From a bacterium (GTDB lineage: Bacteria > Thermodesulfobiota > Thermodesulfobiia > Thermodesulfobiales > Thermodesulfobiaceae): 39,811 nucleotides of DNA. The notes below the pieces were generated by a model. The model worked only from the letters and a program-made list of their open reading frames with translations, was not told the DNA's origin and searched no databases. Positions 32,456 to 39,811 of the stretch are shown one piece after another. A program made the position numbers and the translations under genes. The stretch spans positions 12,501 through 52,311 of the forward strand of contig JAJXTU010000004.1 in assembly GCA_021783475.1 (NCBI GenBank), given 5' to 3'. Each line of letters opens with the position of its first letter. Position 1 is the stretch's first letter.

Positions 32456-33223
32456 CTATCTAGCAATTAAATTTTTAAAATACAAGAAGGAAAGAACAAT
32501 GTTTACGCTCATAGCGACGTTTAAAGACTCAACGTTTTGGGTTGGTATATAAACTGTTTTGTTAGAGGTACCGATAATATCATCGCCTATCCCGCTGCCT
32601 TCGTTGCCAAAAACAAGAAGAGTTCTTTTGTTGAATTCACAATTAAAAAACGGTGTAGCAGCCCTTGGAGAAAAAGAAAATATCTCTAAGTCATCTTTCA
32701 TTTCATTGATAATTTCATTAAAGCCCTTCCTTCTAAATGGTACCTTAAAGATTGCTCCAGCTGATGACCTTATAACCTTTGAGTTGTAAACGCTGCAAGA
32801 GTCCTCAGATAAAAACACACCACCACATCCAAATGCCAGAGAACTTCTCAAAATAGTGCCCAGATTTCCAGGGTCTTGAATCCTATCCAGATAAATCCAC
32901 GGCGAGGGGCCAAACTCTTTTAGCTCAGGAGGTCTGCCAACGCTAACAATGCCGGCTGGAGATCTTTCGCTTGAGAGCCTCTTTATGATCTCTTCTTTAA
33001 CTATGGTGAATCTTAAATTTTTACATATTTCTGTAAAAGTTTTATCTTGAAAAAAGGCATTCTCGAGCATTTCTTCATCTTTTAAAAGGATAAGTTCTGG
33101 CAAACAATTTGCTCTGAGAGCTTCTTCCAGAGTATGAAACCCCTCAAAAAAAACAAATTGCCCAGATTTTTTCATTCTGAGCAATTCTTTAACTTCAGCC
33201 TTTGAAGCAAAGCTTATGTTCAC
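32456..33223 (-). CDS. SpoU/TrmH family rRNA or tRNA 2'-O-methyltransferase
   Basis: A 255-residue SPOUT methyltransferase with an N-terminal L30e-like substrate domain and the three C-terminal SAM-binding motifs: DRIQDPGNLGTILRSS, VFGNEGSGI and VESLNVAMS. This is the RlmB/TrmH class. It most likely methylates 23S rRNA; the exact nucleotide cannot be told from sequence. It starts at GTG 33223, 2 bases after the rplT stop, and follows the infC-rpmI-rplT group, as in many bacteria. Confidence 0.92.
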   Translation of the reverse strand: MNISFASKAEVKELLRMKKSGQFVFFEGFHTLEEALRANCLPELILLKDEEMLENAFFQDKTFTEICKNLRFTIVKEEIIKRLSSERSPAGIVSVGRPPELKEFGPSPWIYLDRIQDPGNLGTILRSSLAFGCGGVFLSEDSCSVYNSKVIRSSAGAIFKVPFRRKGFNEIINEMKDDLEIFSFSPRAATPFFNCEFNKRTLLVFGNEGSGIGDDIIGTSNKTVYIPTQNVESLNVAMSVNIVLSFLYFKNLIAR

Positions 33224-33227
33224 AAAG

Positions 33228-33575
33228 TTACAAATCCTTGACTTGCATTACTACCTTTTTAAATTGCTCTGGATAAGAAAGAGCCATTTGTGCCAAAACT
33301 TTTCTATCAAGATCAAGCCCAGACTTCTTTAACGCACAAATAAACTTGCTGTATGAAAGACCATATTCTCTCACGGCAGCGTTAATTCTCACGATCCAAA
33401 GACTTCTATATTCTCTCTTTTTCCTTCTTCTATCATTAAAGGCATAAGCAAGTGCGTGAAGCAAATGCTGATTTGCAGTCCTATAAAGTCTGTGCAAAGA
33501 ACCCCTAAAACCTTTAGTCATCTTTAAAACCTTCTTGTGACGCCTATGAGTCACAAAACCACCTTTAACGCGCAT
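33228..33575 (-). CDS. rplT: 50S ribosomal protein L20
   Basis: A 115-residue L20, with the typical basic N-terminal extension and [24 protein letters not shown]-like core (read in part), followed by the [19 protein letters not shown] segment. L20 is an early 23S rRNA binder and, in many bacteria, represses its own operon. Preceded by a good ribosome site GGAGG. Confidence 0.97.
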   Translation of the reverse strand: MRVKGGFVTHRRHKKVLKMTKGFRGSLHRLYRTANQHLLHALAYAFNDRRRKKREYRSLWIVRINAAVREYGLSYSKFICALKKSGLDLDRKVLAQMALSYPEQFKKVVMQVKDL

Positions 33576-33610
33576 ATTCTTTTCCTCCTAAAAGATCCTA
33601 AATTTAAAAA

Positions 33611-33817
33611 TTAATTTACGTTGTGATATGGAAGCTGAATCAAAAGTCTTGGCAGGTCAGAGCCCGATAAGACTAAAATATTTGAAAGGCTTCTCTTTCT
33701 TTTTGGGCTCTTATGAAAAAGGAGGTGACTCCTATTTTGCTGTCTTCTGATAATCTTTCCAGAACCCGTTATCCTAAATCTCTTAGCTGCTGCTCTACAC
33801 GTTTTCATCTTAGGCAT
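33611..33817 (-). CDS. rpmI: 50S ribosomal protein L35
   Basis: A 68-residue L35 with the family's MPKMKTCRAAAKRFRITGSGK start and basic SHLLFHKSPKRKR (read in part). The start ATG overlaps the infC stop by 8 bases and has GGAGGG upstream. Gene order infC-rpmI-rplT is the conserved bacterial one. Confidence 0.97.
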   Translation of the reverse strand: MPKMKTCRAAAKRFRITGSGKIIRRQQNRSHLLFHKSPKRKRSLSNILVLSGSDLPRLLIQLPYHNVN

Positions 33818-34364
33818 CTTTCAACCCTCCTTTTTGTTCTATCTTTTGTTTTATTTTAGCTGGGCCGATAACTGCTACAAGGTGTTTCTCTGTCTCGACC
33901 TCAGGAAGTTTTTCTAAAACAGCATTTTCGAGTAGACCAAAAAATTTGTTAACAAGTTCTATTCCATGATTCATGTGAATCATTTCTCTGCCTCTAAATA
34001 TAACACTAAGTTTAACCTTGTTACCCTCGTCAATGAAGTCTTGTGCAGCTTTCGCCTTGGTTTTAAGATCGTTCCCGCCTATAGCAGGTCTCAAACGAAC
34101 TTCTTTAATGATAGTCTGCCTTTGATGTTTTCTTTGAGATTTTTCTTTTTTTGACTGCTCAAATCTGAATTTTCCATAATCCATAATTCTTGCTACAGGG
34201 GGGCTTCCCTGAGGAGCAATTAACACGAGATCGCTACCTTTTGTCCTCGCCAACCTTAAAGCCTCTTGCGTAGTCTGCACACCTAATTGCTGACCATCAA
34301 TATCGATCAGTCTAACGTTAGGGTAGATCTGGATCTCTTCATTAACGACATACTCTTTGCTTAT
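33810..34364 (-). CDS. infC: Translation initiation factor IF-3
   Basis: A 184-residue IF-3 from the chosen start: an N-terminal domain with VVNEEIQIYPNVRLIDIDGQQLG, the linker with QSKKEKSQRKHQRQ, and a C-terminal domain with VKLSVIFRGREM. IF-3 proofreads start codons on the 30S subunit. The frame opens at GTG 34373, but that GTG is part of the GGAGG ribosome site. The first codon at proper distance (8 bases) is ATA 34364, and IF-3 in many bacteria starts at AUU, AUC or AUA. This lets IF-3 reduce its own translation. The alternative is the GTG start, which lacks a usable ribosome site. Confidence 0.92.
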   Translation of the reverse strand: MSKEYVVNEEIQIYPNVRLIDIDGQQLGVQTTQEALRLARTKGSDLVLIAPQGSPPVARIMDYGKFRFEQSKKEKSQRKHQRQTIIKEVRLRPAIGGNDLKTKAKAAQDFIDEGNKVKLSVIFRGREMIHMNHGIELVNKFFGLLENAVLEKLPEVETEKHLVAVIGPAKIKQKIEQKGGLKDA

Positions 34365-34377
34365 AACATTCACCTCC
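34362..34377 (-). promoter_or_regulatory. infC ribosome site and predicted non-standard start codon
   Basis: GGAGG at 34377-34373, an 8-base spacer, then ATA at 34364-34362. The in-frame GTG begins inside the GGAGG, and the ATG between is out of frame and meets a stop at once. Confidence 0.6.
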
Positions 34378-34407
34378 GAATTTAAAAATAAGACAATAAT
34401 ACTAACA

Positions 34408-34433
34408 TAGATCTTTTATATAAAAAAGATCTA
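34408..34433. promoter_or_regulatory. Inverted repeat in the infC leader region
   Basis: Perfect 10-base arms TAGATCTTTT / AAAAGATCTA around a 6-base ATATAA loop, 30 bases upstream of the infC ribosome site. It could be an operator or an RNA hairpin in the infC leader. No U run follows, so it is not a normal terminator. Confidence 0.4.
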
Positions 34434-34491
34434 AAGTAAAATATATTTGATTATACGAAAAAACAAAAAAAATAACAACGATCAATTCATA

Positions 34492-34530
34492 ATAAACTAT
34501 AATAGTATAAACTATAATAGTATAAACTAT
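34492..34530 (+). repeat. Tandem 15-base repeat carrying duplicate -10 boxes
   Basis: The unit ATAAACTATAATAGT occurs twice exactly (34492-34506, 34507-34521), and its first nine bases occur a third time up to the ATG at 34529. Each full copy contains TATAAT (34498-34503 and 34513-34518). The second -10 box is 10 bases from the ATG, so a transcript from it would have almost no leader. Confidence 0.8.
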
Positions 34531-34954
34531 GAATTATAAATTTGCACAGATATTTATAAATGCTCTGGAAGACTACCTTGTATTATATTCTCTATTGTGT
34601 CCGCTTGATAGCTCTAGTTTTTTTACAATAGAGTTCGCTATAGCGTATATAGAAAGAGGCTTTCCAGGACTATATATAAAAGAATTGAGAACTCAATGGA
34701 AACACTATGCGAATGATATCCAATTTGTAGATTATCTTGTGCAAAATTCTACATTTATAAAAAACTTAGATTCCAAAGAGGTTGATTTTGAATTAATGGT
34801 CAAAGTGAGAGAATTTTTACAGACTGCGAAAAAGCCTGTTATCATTTATGTCCCTGAGGTAACAGAGAAACTCTTTCCATATATCAATCTCGATGAAAGA
34901 GAGCTTCTTGACCCTGTAAAACTAAAAAAATCTTTAAAGAGGGGTGCCTTTTGA
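34529..34954 (+). CDS. Hypothetical protein, 141 aa, probably leaderless
   Basis: I do not recognise a family. The protein has a hydrophobic and aromatic N-terminal third, a lysine-rich C-terminus and a KKPVIIYVPEVTEKLFPYI segment before the end. No signal peptide is evident, but residues 8-28 are quite hydrophobic. There is no ribosome site before ATG 34529, and a tandem repeat with TATAAT boxes lies right at the start, so the mRNA may be leaderless. The stop overlaps acpS by 4 bases (TTGA), so both are read together. The reading frame and coupling support a real gene. Confidence 0.7.
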   Translation: MNYKFAQIFINALEDYLVLYSLLCPLDSSSFFTIEFAIAYIERGFPGLYIKELRTQWKHYANDIQFVDYLVQNSTFIKNLDSKEVDFELMVKVREFLQTAKKPVIIYVPEVTEKLFPYINLDERELLDPVKLKKSLKRGAF

Positions 34955-35331
34955 TAGGGATTGATATTGTAAGCCACAAAAGAATAGAGAAAGTTTTCAA
35001 TCGATTTAAAAATGAATTTCTCAGAAAAATATATACAGAAAATGAGATAGAATATTGTCTAAGTAAAAAATCTTTTGTAGAATGCTTATCTGCAAGGTTT
35101 GCGGCAAAAGAGGCTTGCATAAAAGCTATTTATCAATACTGCTCTGTGCGCCTGGAAATGAAACAAATAGAAATATGCGGCAAGAGAAATGAAGGAGCGA
35201 CCATAAGGATATATTCCGATAAGTTAGATACATCAAGTTTACAAATATTACTCTCGATATCCCATGAAAAAGAGTGTTCTGTGGCAGTTGTATTAATTAA
35301 TACAAATAGCTTGGAAAAAGGAGGAAATTGA
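34951..35331 (+). CDS. acpS: Holo-[acyl-carrier-protein] synthase
   Basis: A 126-residue phosphopantetheinyl transferase that moves the 4'-phosphopantetheine from CoA to ACP. The metal-binding motifs are GIDIV (D5) and ARFAAKEA with E54, followed by an SISHEKECSVAVV region. It starts at TTG 34951 with GAGGGG upstream and overlaps the previous stop by 4 bases. The next gene (argA) begins around its stop. The panC gene of the same CoA-dependent route is encoded elsewhere in the window. Confidence 0.94.
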   Translation: MIGIDIVSHKRIEKVFNRFKNEFLRKIYTENEIEYCLSKKSFVECLSARFAAKEACIKAIYQYCSVRLEMKQIEICGKRNEGATIRIYSDKLDTSSLQILLSISHEKECSVAVVLINTNSLEKGGN

Positions 35332-35332
35332 A

Positions 35333-35782
35333 ATTATTAGAAAAGCCAGGATTGATGATGCAAAGAAGATAAAAGCCTTGATCGAAGGCTTCGCCAAACA
35401 CGATCTTATGCTTGTAAGACCGCTATCTGATATATACGAATGTATAAGGGATTTTTGTGTGGTAGAAATCGATGGAAAAGTGTGCGGTTGCGGAGCACTT
35501 CATATATTTTGGGATGATATAGCAGAGATAAGAAGTCTATCTGTAAGCTCAGAATATCAAAGAAGAGGAATAGGAAAAGAGATTGTGAATTTTCTTATTG
35601 ATGAGGCAAAACAACTTAAATTAAAAAAGGTATTCGCTCTAACCTATCAGGTTGTTTTCTTTAAATCTGCAGGATTTGACATAGTAGATAAGTCACATCT
35701 ACCGCAAAAAATATGGTCAGATTGCGTAAAGTGCCCCAAATTTCCTGATTGTGATGAAGTTGCAATGATTCGCAAGATATAG
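35333..35782 (+). CDS. argA: Amino-acid N-acetyltransferase (short ArgA-type NAGS)
   Basis: A stand-alone GNAT acetyltransferase resembling short N-acetylglutamate synthases of actinobacteria and thermophiles, which start arginine synthesis. Key parts are GCGALHIFWDDIAEIRSLSV, the acetyl-CoA loop QRRGIGKE and the C-terminal KIWSDC..CPKF..CDEVAMI with four Cys. The conserved N-terminus (IIRKARIDDAKKIKALI) begins upstream of the first TTG in frame (35378), yet no ATG, GTG or TTG precedes it in this frame. Either an ATT start at 35333 (8 bases after AGGAGG) is used, or one A is missing after TTG 35328, which would give MKIIRKAR and a 4-base overlap with acpS. The given start is the former. Start uncertain, identity firm. 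Confidence 0.8.
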   Translation: MIRKARIDDAKKIKALIEGFAKHDLMLVRPLSDIYECIRDFCVVEIDGKVCGCGALHIFWDDIAEIRSLSVSSEYQRRGIGKEIVNFLIDEAKQLKLKKVFALTYQVVFFKSAGFDIVDKSHLPQKIWSDCVKCPKFPDCDEVAMIRKI

Positions 35783-35791
35783 AACAGGACA

Positions 35792-36781
35792 TTGATAATA
35801 TTGGACTTTTTTGTGTTGCTCATATCTTTGCTCGCCATCTTAGCATTCTGTGAATTATTTACAAATGCTGTAGAATGGCTTGGAAAAAGTCTAAATTTCG
35901 GTCACTCAGTGGTGGGCAGCGTATTTAGTGCAGTTTCAACTGCCCTGCCAGAGACCATTGTGCCGATAATAGCACTTATAACCCTCCCAACCTTTACTTC
36001 CAGAGAGGAAATTGGTATAGGAGCAATTTTGGGCGCACCTCTAATGCTCTCAACGCTAACCTTTTCTTTGCTATCTATACCGGCTATCTTTAGAAAAAAA
36101 GATAGCAATCTAAATTTTAAAAGAGAATCTCTTCTCTTAGACATAAAGTTTTTTATATTAAATTTCTCTGTAGCGCTATTGATATCGCTCTTTGCAGAGC
36201 AGCTAAGAGGCTTTTTTGTTATATTTTTTCTAATATCTTATCTGGCATATTTATACATAGTTTTCAAAAATGATGAAGGCTTCGAAGAAGAAGATCTGCA
36301 CCCTCTTATATTTTGTAATTCAGCAGACCCTACAAATATCTTTATATTTTCACAATTAGGTATTGGTTTGTGCGGAATTGTTTTGTCATCATATTTTTTT
36401 GTAACGAGCATTGAATCGGTATCAAAAATTATTGGCCTTGCTCCTTTTATAATATCAGTGATACTTTCTCCGATAGCTACAGAGCTCCCGGAAAAGTTTA
36501 ACTCAATATCCTGGGTTATTAAGGGCAAAGACCATCTTGCTATGTCAAACATTACAGGCGCAATGGTATTCCAATCTTCTTTTCCAATAATAGTAGGGCT
36601 GACACTAAGCACATGGCACCTTGATGAGAGGGCGCTTATTTTAGGCTGTATAACAATTATTTCCTCTATATATCTATATTTCTTAATAAGAAGGGGCAGT
36701 ATCAATCCAAAAGCACTGTCCATAAACTTTATCTTATATATAACTTACATCCTAATATCTATAAACTTTGGAGCTAAATAA
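35792..36781 (+). CDS. Sodium/calcium exchanger (CaCA) family membrane protein
   Basis: A 329-residue protein with about ten membrane spans in two homologous halves. The alpha-repeat signatures are STALPETIVP (about 48-57) and PIATELPEKFNS (about 226-237), the acidic residues of which bind the exchanged cation. It belongs to the YrbG/NCX-like bacterial group; the ion (Ca2+, or other) is unknown. The start TTG 35792 has only a weak CAGGA before it, so TTG 35801 is possible. It lies in the acpS-argA-pth-mfd operon, 9 bases after argA and 2 bases before pth. Confidence 0.87.
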   Translation: MIILDFFVLLISLLAILAFCELFTNAVEWLGKSLNFGHSVVGSVFSAVSTALPETIVPIIALITLPTFTSREEIGIGAILGAPLMLSTLTFSLLSIPAIFRKKDSNLNFKRESLLLDIKFFILNFSVALLISLFAEQLRGFFVIFFLISYLAYLYIVFKNDEGFEEEDLHPLIFCNSADPTNIFIFSQLGIGLCGIVLSSYFFVTSIESVSKIIGLAPFIISVILSPIATELPEKFNSISWVIKGKDHLAMSNITGAMVFQSSFPIIVGLTLSTWHLDERALILGCITIISSIYLYFLIRRGSINPKALSINFILYITYILISINFGAK

Positions 36782-36783
36782 AT

Positions 36784-37362
36784 ATGAATTTAGATTGCTT
36801 ATTTGACAAAAAAGAGATTTTTCTCATAGTAGGGCTTGGCAACATAGGACAAGAATACAGCCTAACCAGACACAATATAGGTTTTTTATTTTTGGACTTC
36901 TTAGCAGACAGTCTTGGCATAAAGCTGTCAGGATACAAAACTAAAATTAACAATCTGATATTTCTAAAACCTACCACGTATATGAATAGATCGGGAATTG
37001 CAGTTCAAGAGGTTTCAAGTTTTTACAAAATTGAACCAAAAAACATTATAGTTATATACGATGATATGGATCTTGATTTCAAAACGATACGGTTTAGACC
37101 AAAAGGAAGTTCTGGAGGACACAAAGGCATAGGATCGATTATAGATATCCTTGGGACAGATTCAATTCCAAGAATAAAGATTGGCATAGGAAGAGAAAAA
37201 AACGCTGAGGCAAAAGACTATGTATTGTCAAGGTTTAACAGTGATGAAATGCTGTATTTGCCCAACATATTTGATGCTGCAAAAAATTGTCTTGAGATTT
37301 TTTTGGAAAAGGGAGCGAGTGCAGCACTTGAAAAATGCGGCAGAGTTAAAATTATCTCCTAA
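36784..37362 (+). CDS. pth: Peptidyl-tRNA hydrolase
   Basis: A 192-residue Pth that rescues tRNA from dropped-off peptidyl-tRNA. Conserved residues are N20 in GLGN, H30 in RHNIGF (catalytic), N68 in YMNRSG and D93 in YDDMDL. The GGHNG motif of most Pth has Lys in place of Asn here (GGHKG, 111-115). It starts at ATG 36784, two bases after the previous stop, without a clear ribosome site. The pth-mfd order is the one seen in many bacteria. Confidence 0.95.
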   Translation: MNLDCLFDKKEIFLIVGLGNIGQEYSLTRHNIGFLFLDFLADSLGIKLSGYKTKINNLIFLKPTTYMNRSGIAVQEVSSFYKIEPKNIIVIYDDMDLDFKTIRFRPKGSSGGHKGIGSIIDILGTDSIPRIKIGIGREKNAEAKDYVLSRFNSDEMLYLPNIFDAAKNCLEIFLEKGASAALEKCGRVKIIS

Positions 37363-37398
37363 ACGTCCTTGCGCTAAATCCTTGAAAGGGAGAATTAA

Positions 37399-39811
37399 TT
37401 GAAATTCATAGAAGATCTCTTTGATAATATATTGAAGCGTATCACAAAATCATACAAGGATCGTGTAATAAATATTCAATTTGAGAGTGCCCTATTTCTA
37501 ATTGACTCCTGTATGAAAAAGAAAAAGAGGTCGCTTTTTGTCTACAAAAACGAAAAACTATCTCAAGAAGTATATGCCCTATTTAGAAGAATCTCAAAAT
37601 ATGGTAGTGAAAAAGAAGAGATCCTGCCGCTTTCACTATACCCAGCGTGGGACATTCTGTTTGGGGAAAGGCTCTCGCCATCTCCCAGGATAACTTCTCA
37701 GAGAATCATAGCGCACAAAAGCGATTGTACAATGTTGAGCTCTGTAAAAGCCATTCTCGCGCCTCTCGAAGATAATTTTCAAAGTTTTAATCTCAGCCCT
37801 GGCATTGAGATTGACAGAGACAATCTAATAAGTATGCTAAACACTACATACGTTAGAAAGAGTCTTTGCGAATTGCCAGGAGAGTTTGCAGTTAGAGGGA
37901 TGTTGTTGGACATTTTTCCGTTTTATTTAGAAGCTCCGATAAGGCTCATTTTTAGCGATAATACGCTTAAACAGATAAAATATTTCAATCCAGAAGACCA
38001 AAGAACCCTACAGGAAATAGAAAACTTTAATCTAATAACCATTAAAACATTAAAATTTTCAGATGAAGAAAAAGAAAATATCAAATCATTTTTCGAGAAA
38101 CTGCCCAAAAATGACAGAGATCTGATATCCGACGAGATAGACAATATCATGTCAGACACGAATTTCTCTGGTATCGAAAACTATCTATATTTTAAGAAGG
38201 ACTTAAAATTTCTAATAGATGATTTTGACTCTATCTTTTTTGTTGAAACAGATCAAATCCAATCTGAGGCAGAAAGACTTTTGCAAGAAACCAAAAAACT
38301 CAGAACCTTTCAGATCGAAAACAACATTTATGTACAAATGCCTTGTTTTATTGATAGAATTAAAAATTTTGTTTATCCATCAACCAAGGACAACTCTGAG
38401 ATTGACTTCCATCATAAGGATGTCGTCAATTTAGATGAAAATCTCTTACAACCTTTTGCAATGGAAATTAAGCAAGCGCCACCTTTACCCAAAGGCAGAG
38501 TAGAAGACATTCAAAATACCCTAAAATGGTATCTAAACTCTGATTACACTGTCGAAATATCAATCAATCATATGCCAGATTTTATCAAAGATCTAGAAGA
38601 CCCTCAGATAATATTGTCAGAAAAAACCTATCCTGCTGGTATAGAAATTATCGGAATAGATAAAGAAATTGCAAAAAAATATAATATAAGAGAAAATTTT
38701 ATAATCTTTACCTCACAAGAATTCTCAACAAGGCAGGTAAAAGAAAAAACTTATAGGCGTAAAAACATAACAAGTCTGCAGGAACTCCAATATAATGATC
38801 TGGTAGTTCACAGAGATCATGGCATTGGAAGGTTCACAGGCCTAAAGCTAATGAATTTTAGTGGTGTACAAAAAGAATATGCGCAAATTTTATACAAAGA
38901 CAAAGACTTGCTATATATTCCAGTTGAAGAGTTCACAAGGCTCTCAAAGTATATAGGGCCAGATGATGTAGAGCTCTCAAGCCTGAAGTCAAACGAGTGG
39001 GTCGCAAAAAAAAAGAGAGCTAAAGAGTTTGCAGAGAAGATAGCCCATGAGATAGTTTTTATTGAGGCATCCAGACAAAATGTTCACAGAACCCCCTACT
39101 CTAAGGGTAAAGAACTTTCTATAGAAGAGTTAGACCTAAAAGAAAGCTTCATATATCAAGAGACGCCAGATCAGGAGAGAGCCATTGAAGATGTGTTTTC
39201 AGATATGTCAAAACCCTATCCAATGGACAGGCTCATAGTAGCAGATGCTGGGTTTGGCAAAACAGAAATTGCGATAAGAGCTTCCTATAGAGCAGTGCTC
39301 GCATCAAGACAGGTTGCAGTCCTTGCTCCAACAACTCTGCTCTCAGATCAGCACCTTAGAACATTCAAAAATAGGTTTGATGCACTTGGAGTAAGAGTAG
39401 AAGGCCTGTCAAGAATTTCTTCAGGCAATAAGAATAAGATACTACAAGATCTTGCAGAAAATAAAATAGATATAATTATAGGCACGCATTCATTGTTGTC
39501 AAAAAATGTAAAATTCAAAAATTTAGGGCTATTAATCATAGACGAAGAACAAAAATTTGGCGTTATGCAGAAAGAGCGCTTCAAAAAAATTAGAACAGAG
39601 CTTGATGTCTTATCTCTATCTGCGACGCCCATACCCAGGACGTTAAATATGGCACTAAGCGGTCTAAGGGATATATCTACTATCTTTACGCCTCCGCAAA
39701 ACAGGATGCCAATTCGATCAATAGTCTCGGTATTTAAAGACGTAATAGTTAGAGAGGCAATACTCAGAGAAATAGACAGGGGCGGACAGGTATTTATCGT
39801 CGATGCAAGAA
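37399..39811 (+). CDS. mfd: Transcription-repair coupling factor Mfd, cut by window end
   Basis: The first 804 codons of Mfd, open to the edge. It removes RNA polymerase stalled at lesions and recruits UvrA. Visible parts are the UvrB-like N-terminal domain (W84-D85 in PAWDILFGERLSP), the RNA-polymerase-interacting domain from D467 (DLVVHRDHGIGRF), Walker A (ADAGFGKTE, 615-623), DEEQ (715-718) and LSATPIPRTL further on. The Walker A region normally reads GDVGFGKTE; here it is ADAGFGKTE. It starts at TTG 37399 with AGGGAG 6 bases upstream. The C-terminal translocase part and the UvrA-masking D7 domain lie outside the window. Confidence 0.96.
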   Translation, partial: MKFIEDLFDNILKRITKSYKDRVINIQFESALFLIDSCMKKKKRSLFVYKNEKLSQEVYALFRRISKYGSEKEEILPLSLYPAWDILFGERLSPSPRITSQRIIAHKSDCTMLSSVKAILAPLEDNFQSFNLSPGIEIDRDNLISMLNTTYVRKSLCELPGEFAVRGMLLDIFPFYLEAPIRLIFSDNTLKQIKYFNPEDQRTLQEIENFNLITIKTLKFSDEEKENIKSFFEKLPKNDRDLISDEIDNIMSDTNFSGIENYLYFKKDLKFLIDDFDSIFFVETDQIQSEAERLLQETKKLRTFQIENNIYVQMPCFIDRIKNFVYPSTKDNSEIDFHHKDVVNLDENLLQPFAMEIKQAPPLPKGRVEDIQNTLKWYLNSDYTVEISINHMPDFIKDLEDPQIILSEKTYPAGIEIIGIDKEIAKKYNIRENFIIFTSQEFSTRQVKEKTYRRKNITSLQELQYNDLVVHRDHGIGRFTGLKLMNFSGVQKEYAQILYKDKDLLYIPVEEFTRLSKYIGPDDVELSSLKSNEWVAKKKRAKEFAEKIAHEIVFIEASRQNVHRTPYSKGKELSIEELDLKESFIYQETPDQERAIEDVFSDMSKPYPMDRLIVADAGFGKTEIAIRASYRAVLASRQVAVLAPTTLLSDQHLRTFKNRFDALGVRVEGLSRISSGNKNKILQDLAENKIDIIIGTHSLLSKNVKFKNLGLLIIDEEQKFGVMQKERFKKIRTELDVLSLSATPIPRTLNMALSGLRDISTIFTPPQNRMPIRSIVSVFKDVIVREAILREIDRGGQVFIVDAR

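Noticed and set aside
34492-34530. CRISPR-like array
   Set aside because: Copies are directly adjacent without spacers, only 15 bases long and AT-only in nature; it is a simple tandem repeat.
36238-36723. 161-residue antisense frame over the CaCA exchanger gene
   Set aside because: Shadow; the plus-strand frame has the family's alpha repeats.

Overview
The window is 39.8 kb of dense, AT-rich bacterial DNA (about 35-40 % G+C by eye) with 42 protein genes or gene fragments and one tRNA-Lys. Genes are packed into overlapping operons on both strands. An unusually large share of starts are TTG, usually behind a strong AGGAGG-type ribosome site. The content suggests a thermophilic anaerobe: an archaeal-type 8-oxoguanine glycosylase, a SufCB-only iron-sulfur system, CstA, DUF169 and NifV-like homocitrate synthase. 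A Thermodesulfobium-like or other deep-branching anaerobe would fit, but that is inference from gene content and not proven here. I see no phage genes, insertion sequences, CRISPR array or replication origin.

Layout. 1-2505 (minus): a small unknown protein, Ogg, a nitrilase-family amidase, then a DUF169 gene with a frameshift that runs off the left edge. 2596-4716 (plus): a palindromic operator, a macro-domain protein and a GapN-like aldehyde dehydrogenase. 4739-7245 (minus): gltX and an AI-2E/PerM family permease. 7406-9412 (plus): a large multi-pass membrane protein that looks like a GT-C glycosyltransferase. 9409-14820 (minus): type IV pilus genes in the order pilB, pilT, pilC, pilA, second pilin, yjbQ; pilA has its own near-perfect sigma-70 promoter and its own terminator. 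14957-16237 (plus): mtaD.

16215-21431 (minus): a secreted 36-residue-repeat protein, a secreted NlpC/P60 hydrolase, a flavoprotein, manC and an O-antigen-ligase-like protein with TPRs, together a cell-surface and envelope block. 21533-22142 (plus): tadA and tRNA-Lys(TTT). 22225-27469 (minus): sufC, sufB, panC, csaB, wecG/tagA and pyrK in one tight operon joining Fe-S assembly, coenzyme A synthesis and wall-polymer synthesis. 27563-28818 (plus): an operator and a nifV-like gene. 28838-34364 (minus): a galE-like epimerase, cstA, an orphan membrane sensor domain, and infC-rpmI-rplT-spoU. 34492-39811 (plus): a tandem repeat, an unknown gene, acpS, argA, a CaCA exchanger, pth and mfd (cut by the window end).

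Most of the window is ordinary housekeeping. The points most worth a second look are: a predicted AUA start for infC; two palindromes matching the GntR/FadR operator pattern; a possible attenuator before the NlpC gene; a probably leaderless gene whose tandem repeat carries two -10 boxes; a leader ORF overlapping the cstA start; the 36-residue GDGF repeat protein; the GT-C-like protein; and two genes (DUF169, argA) whose reading frames look shifted by one base. No stretch longer than 300 bases lacks a gene. The longest gaps are 21965-22224, which holds the tRNA and its promoter, the divergent 27470-27645 (about 175 bases, with operator and promoters), and the roughly 155-base gaps at 7246-7405, 10628-10784 and 34365-34528, all holding regulatory sequence.
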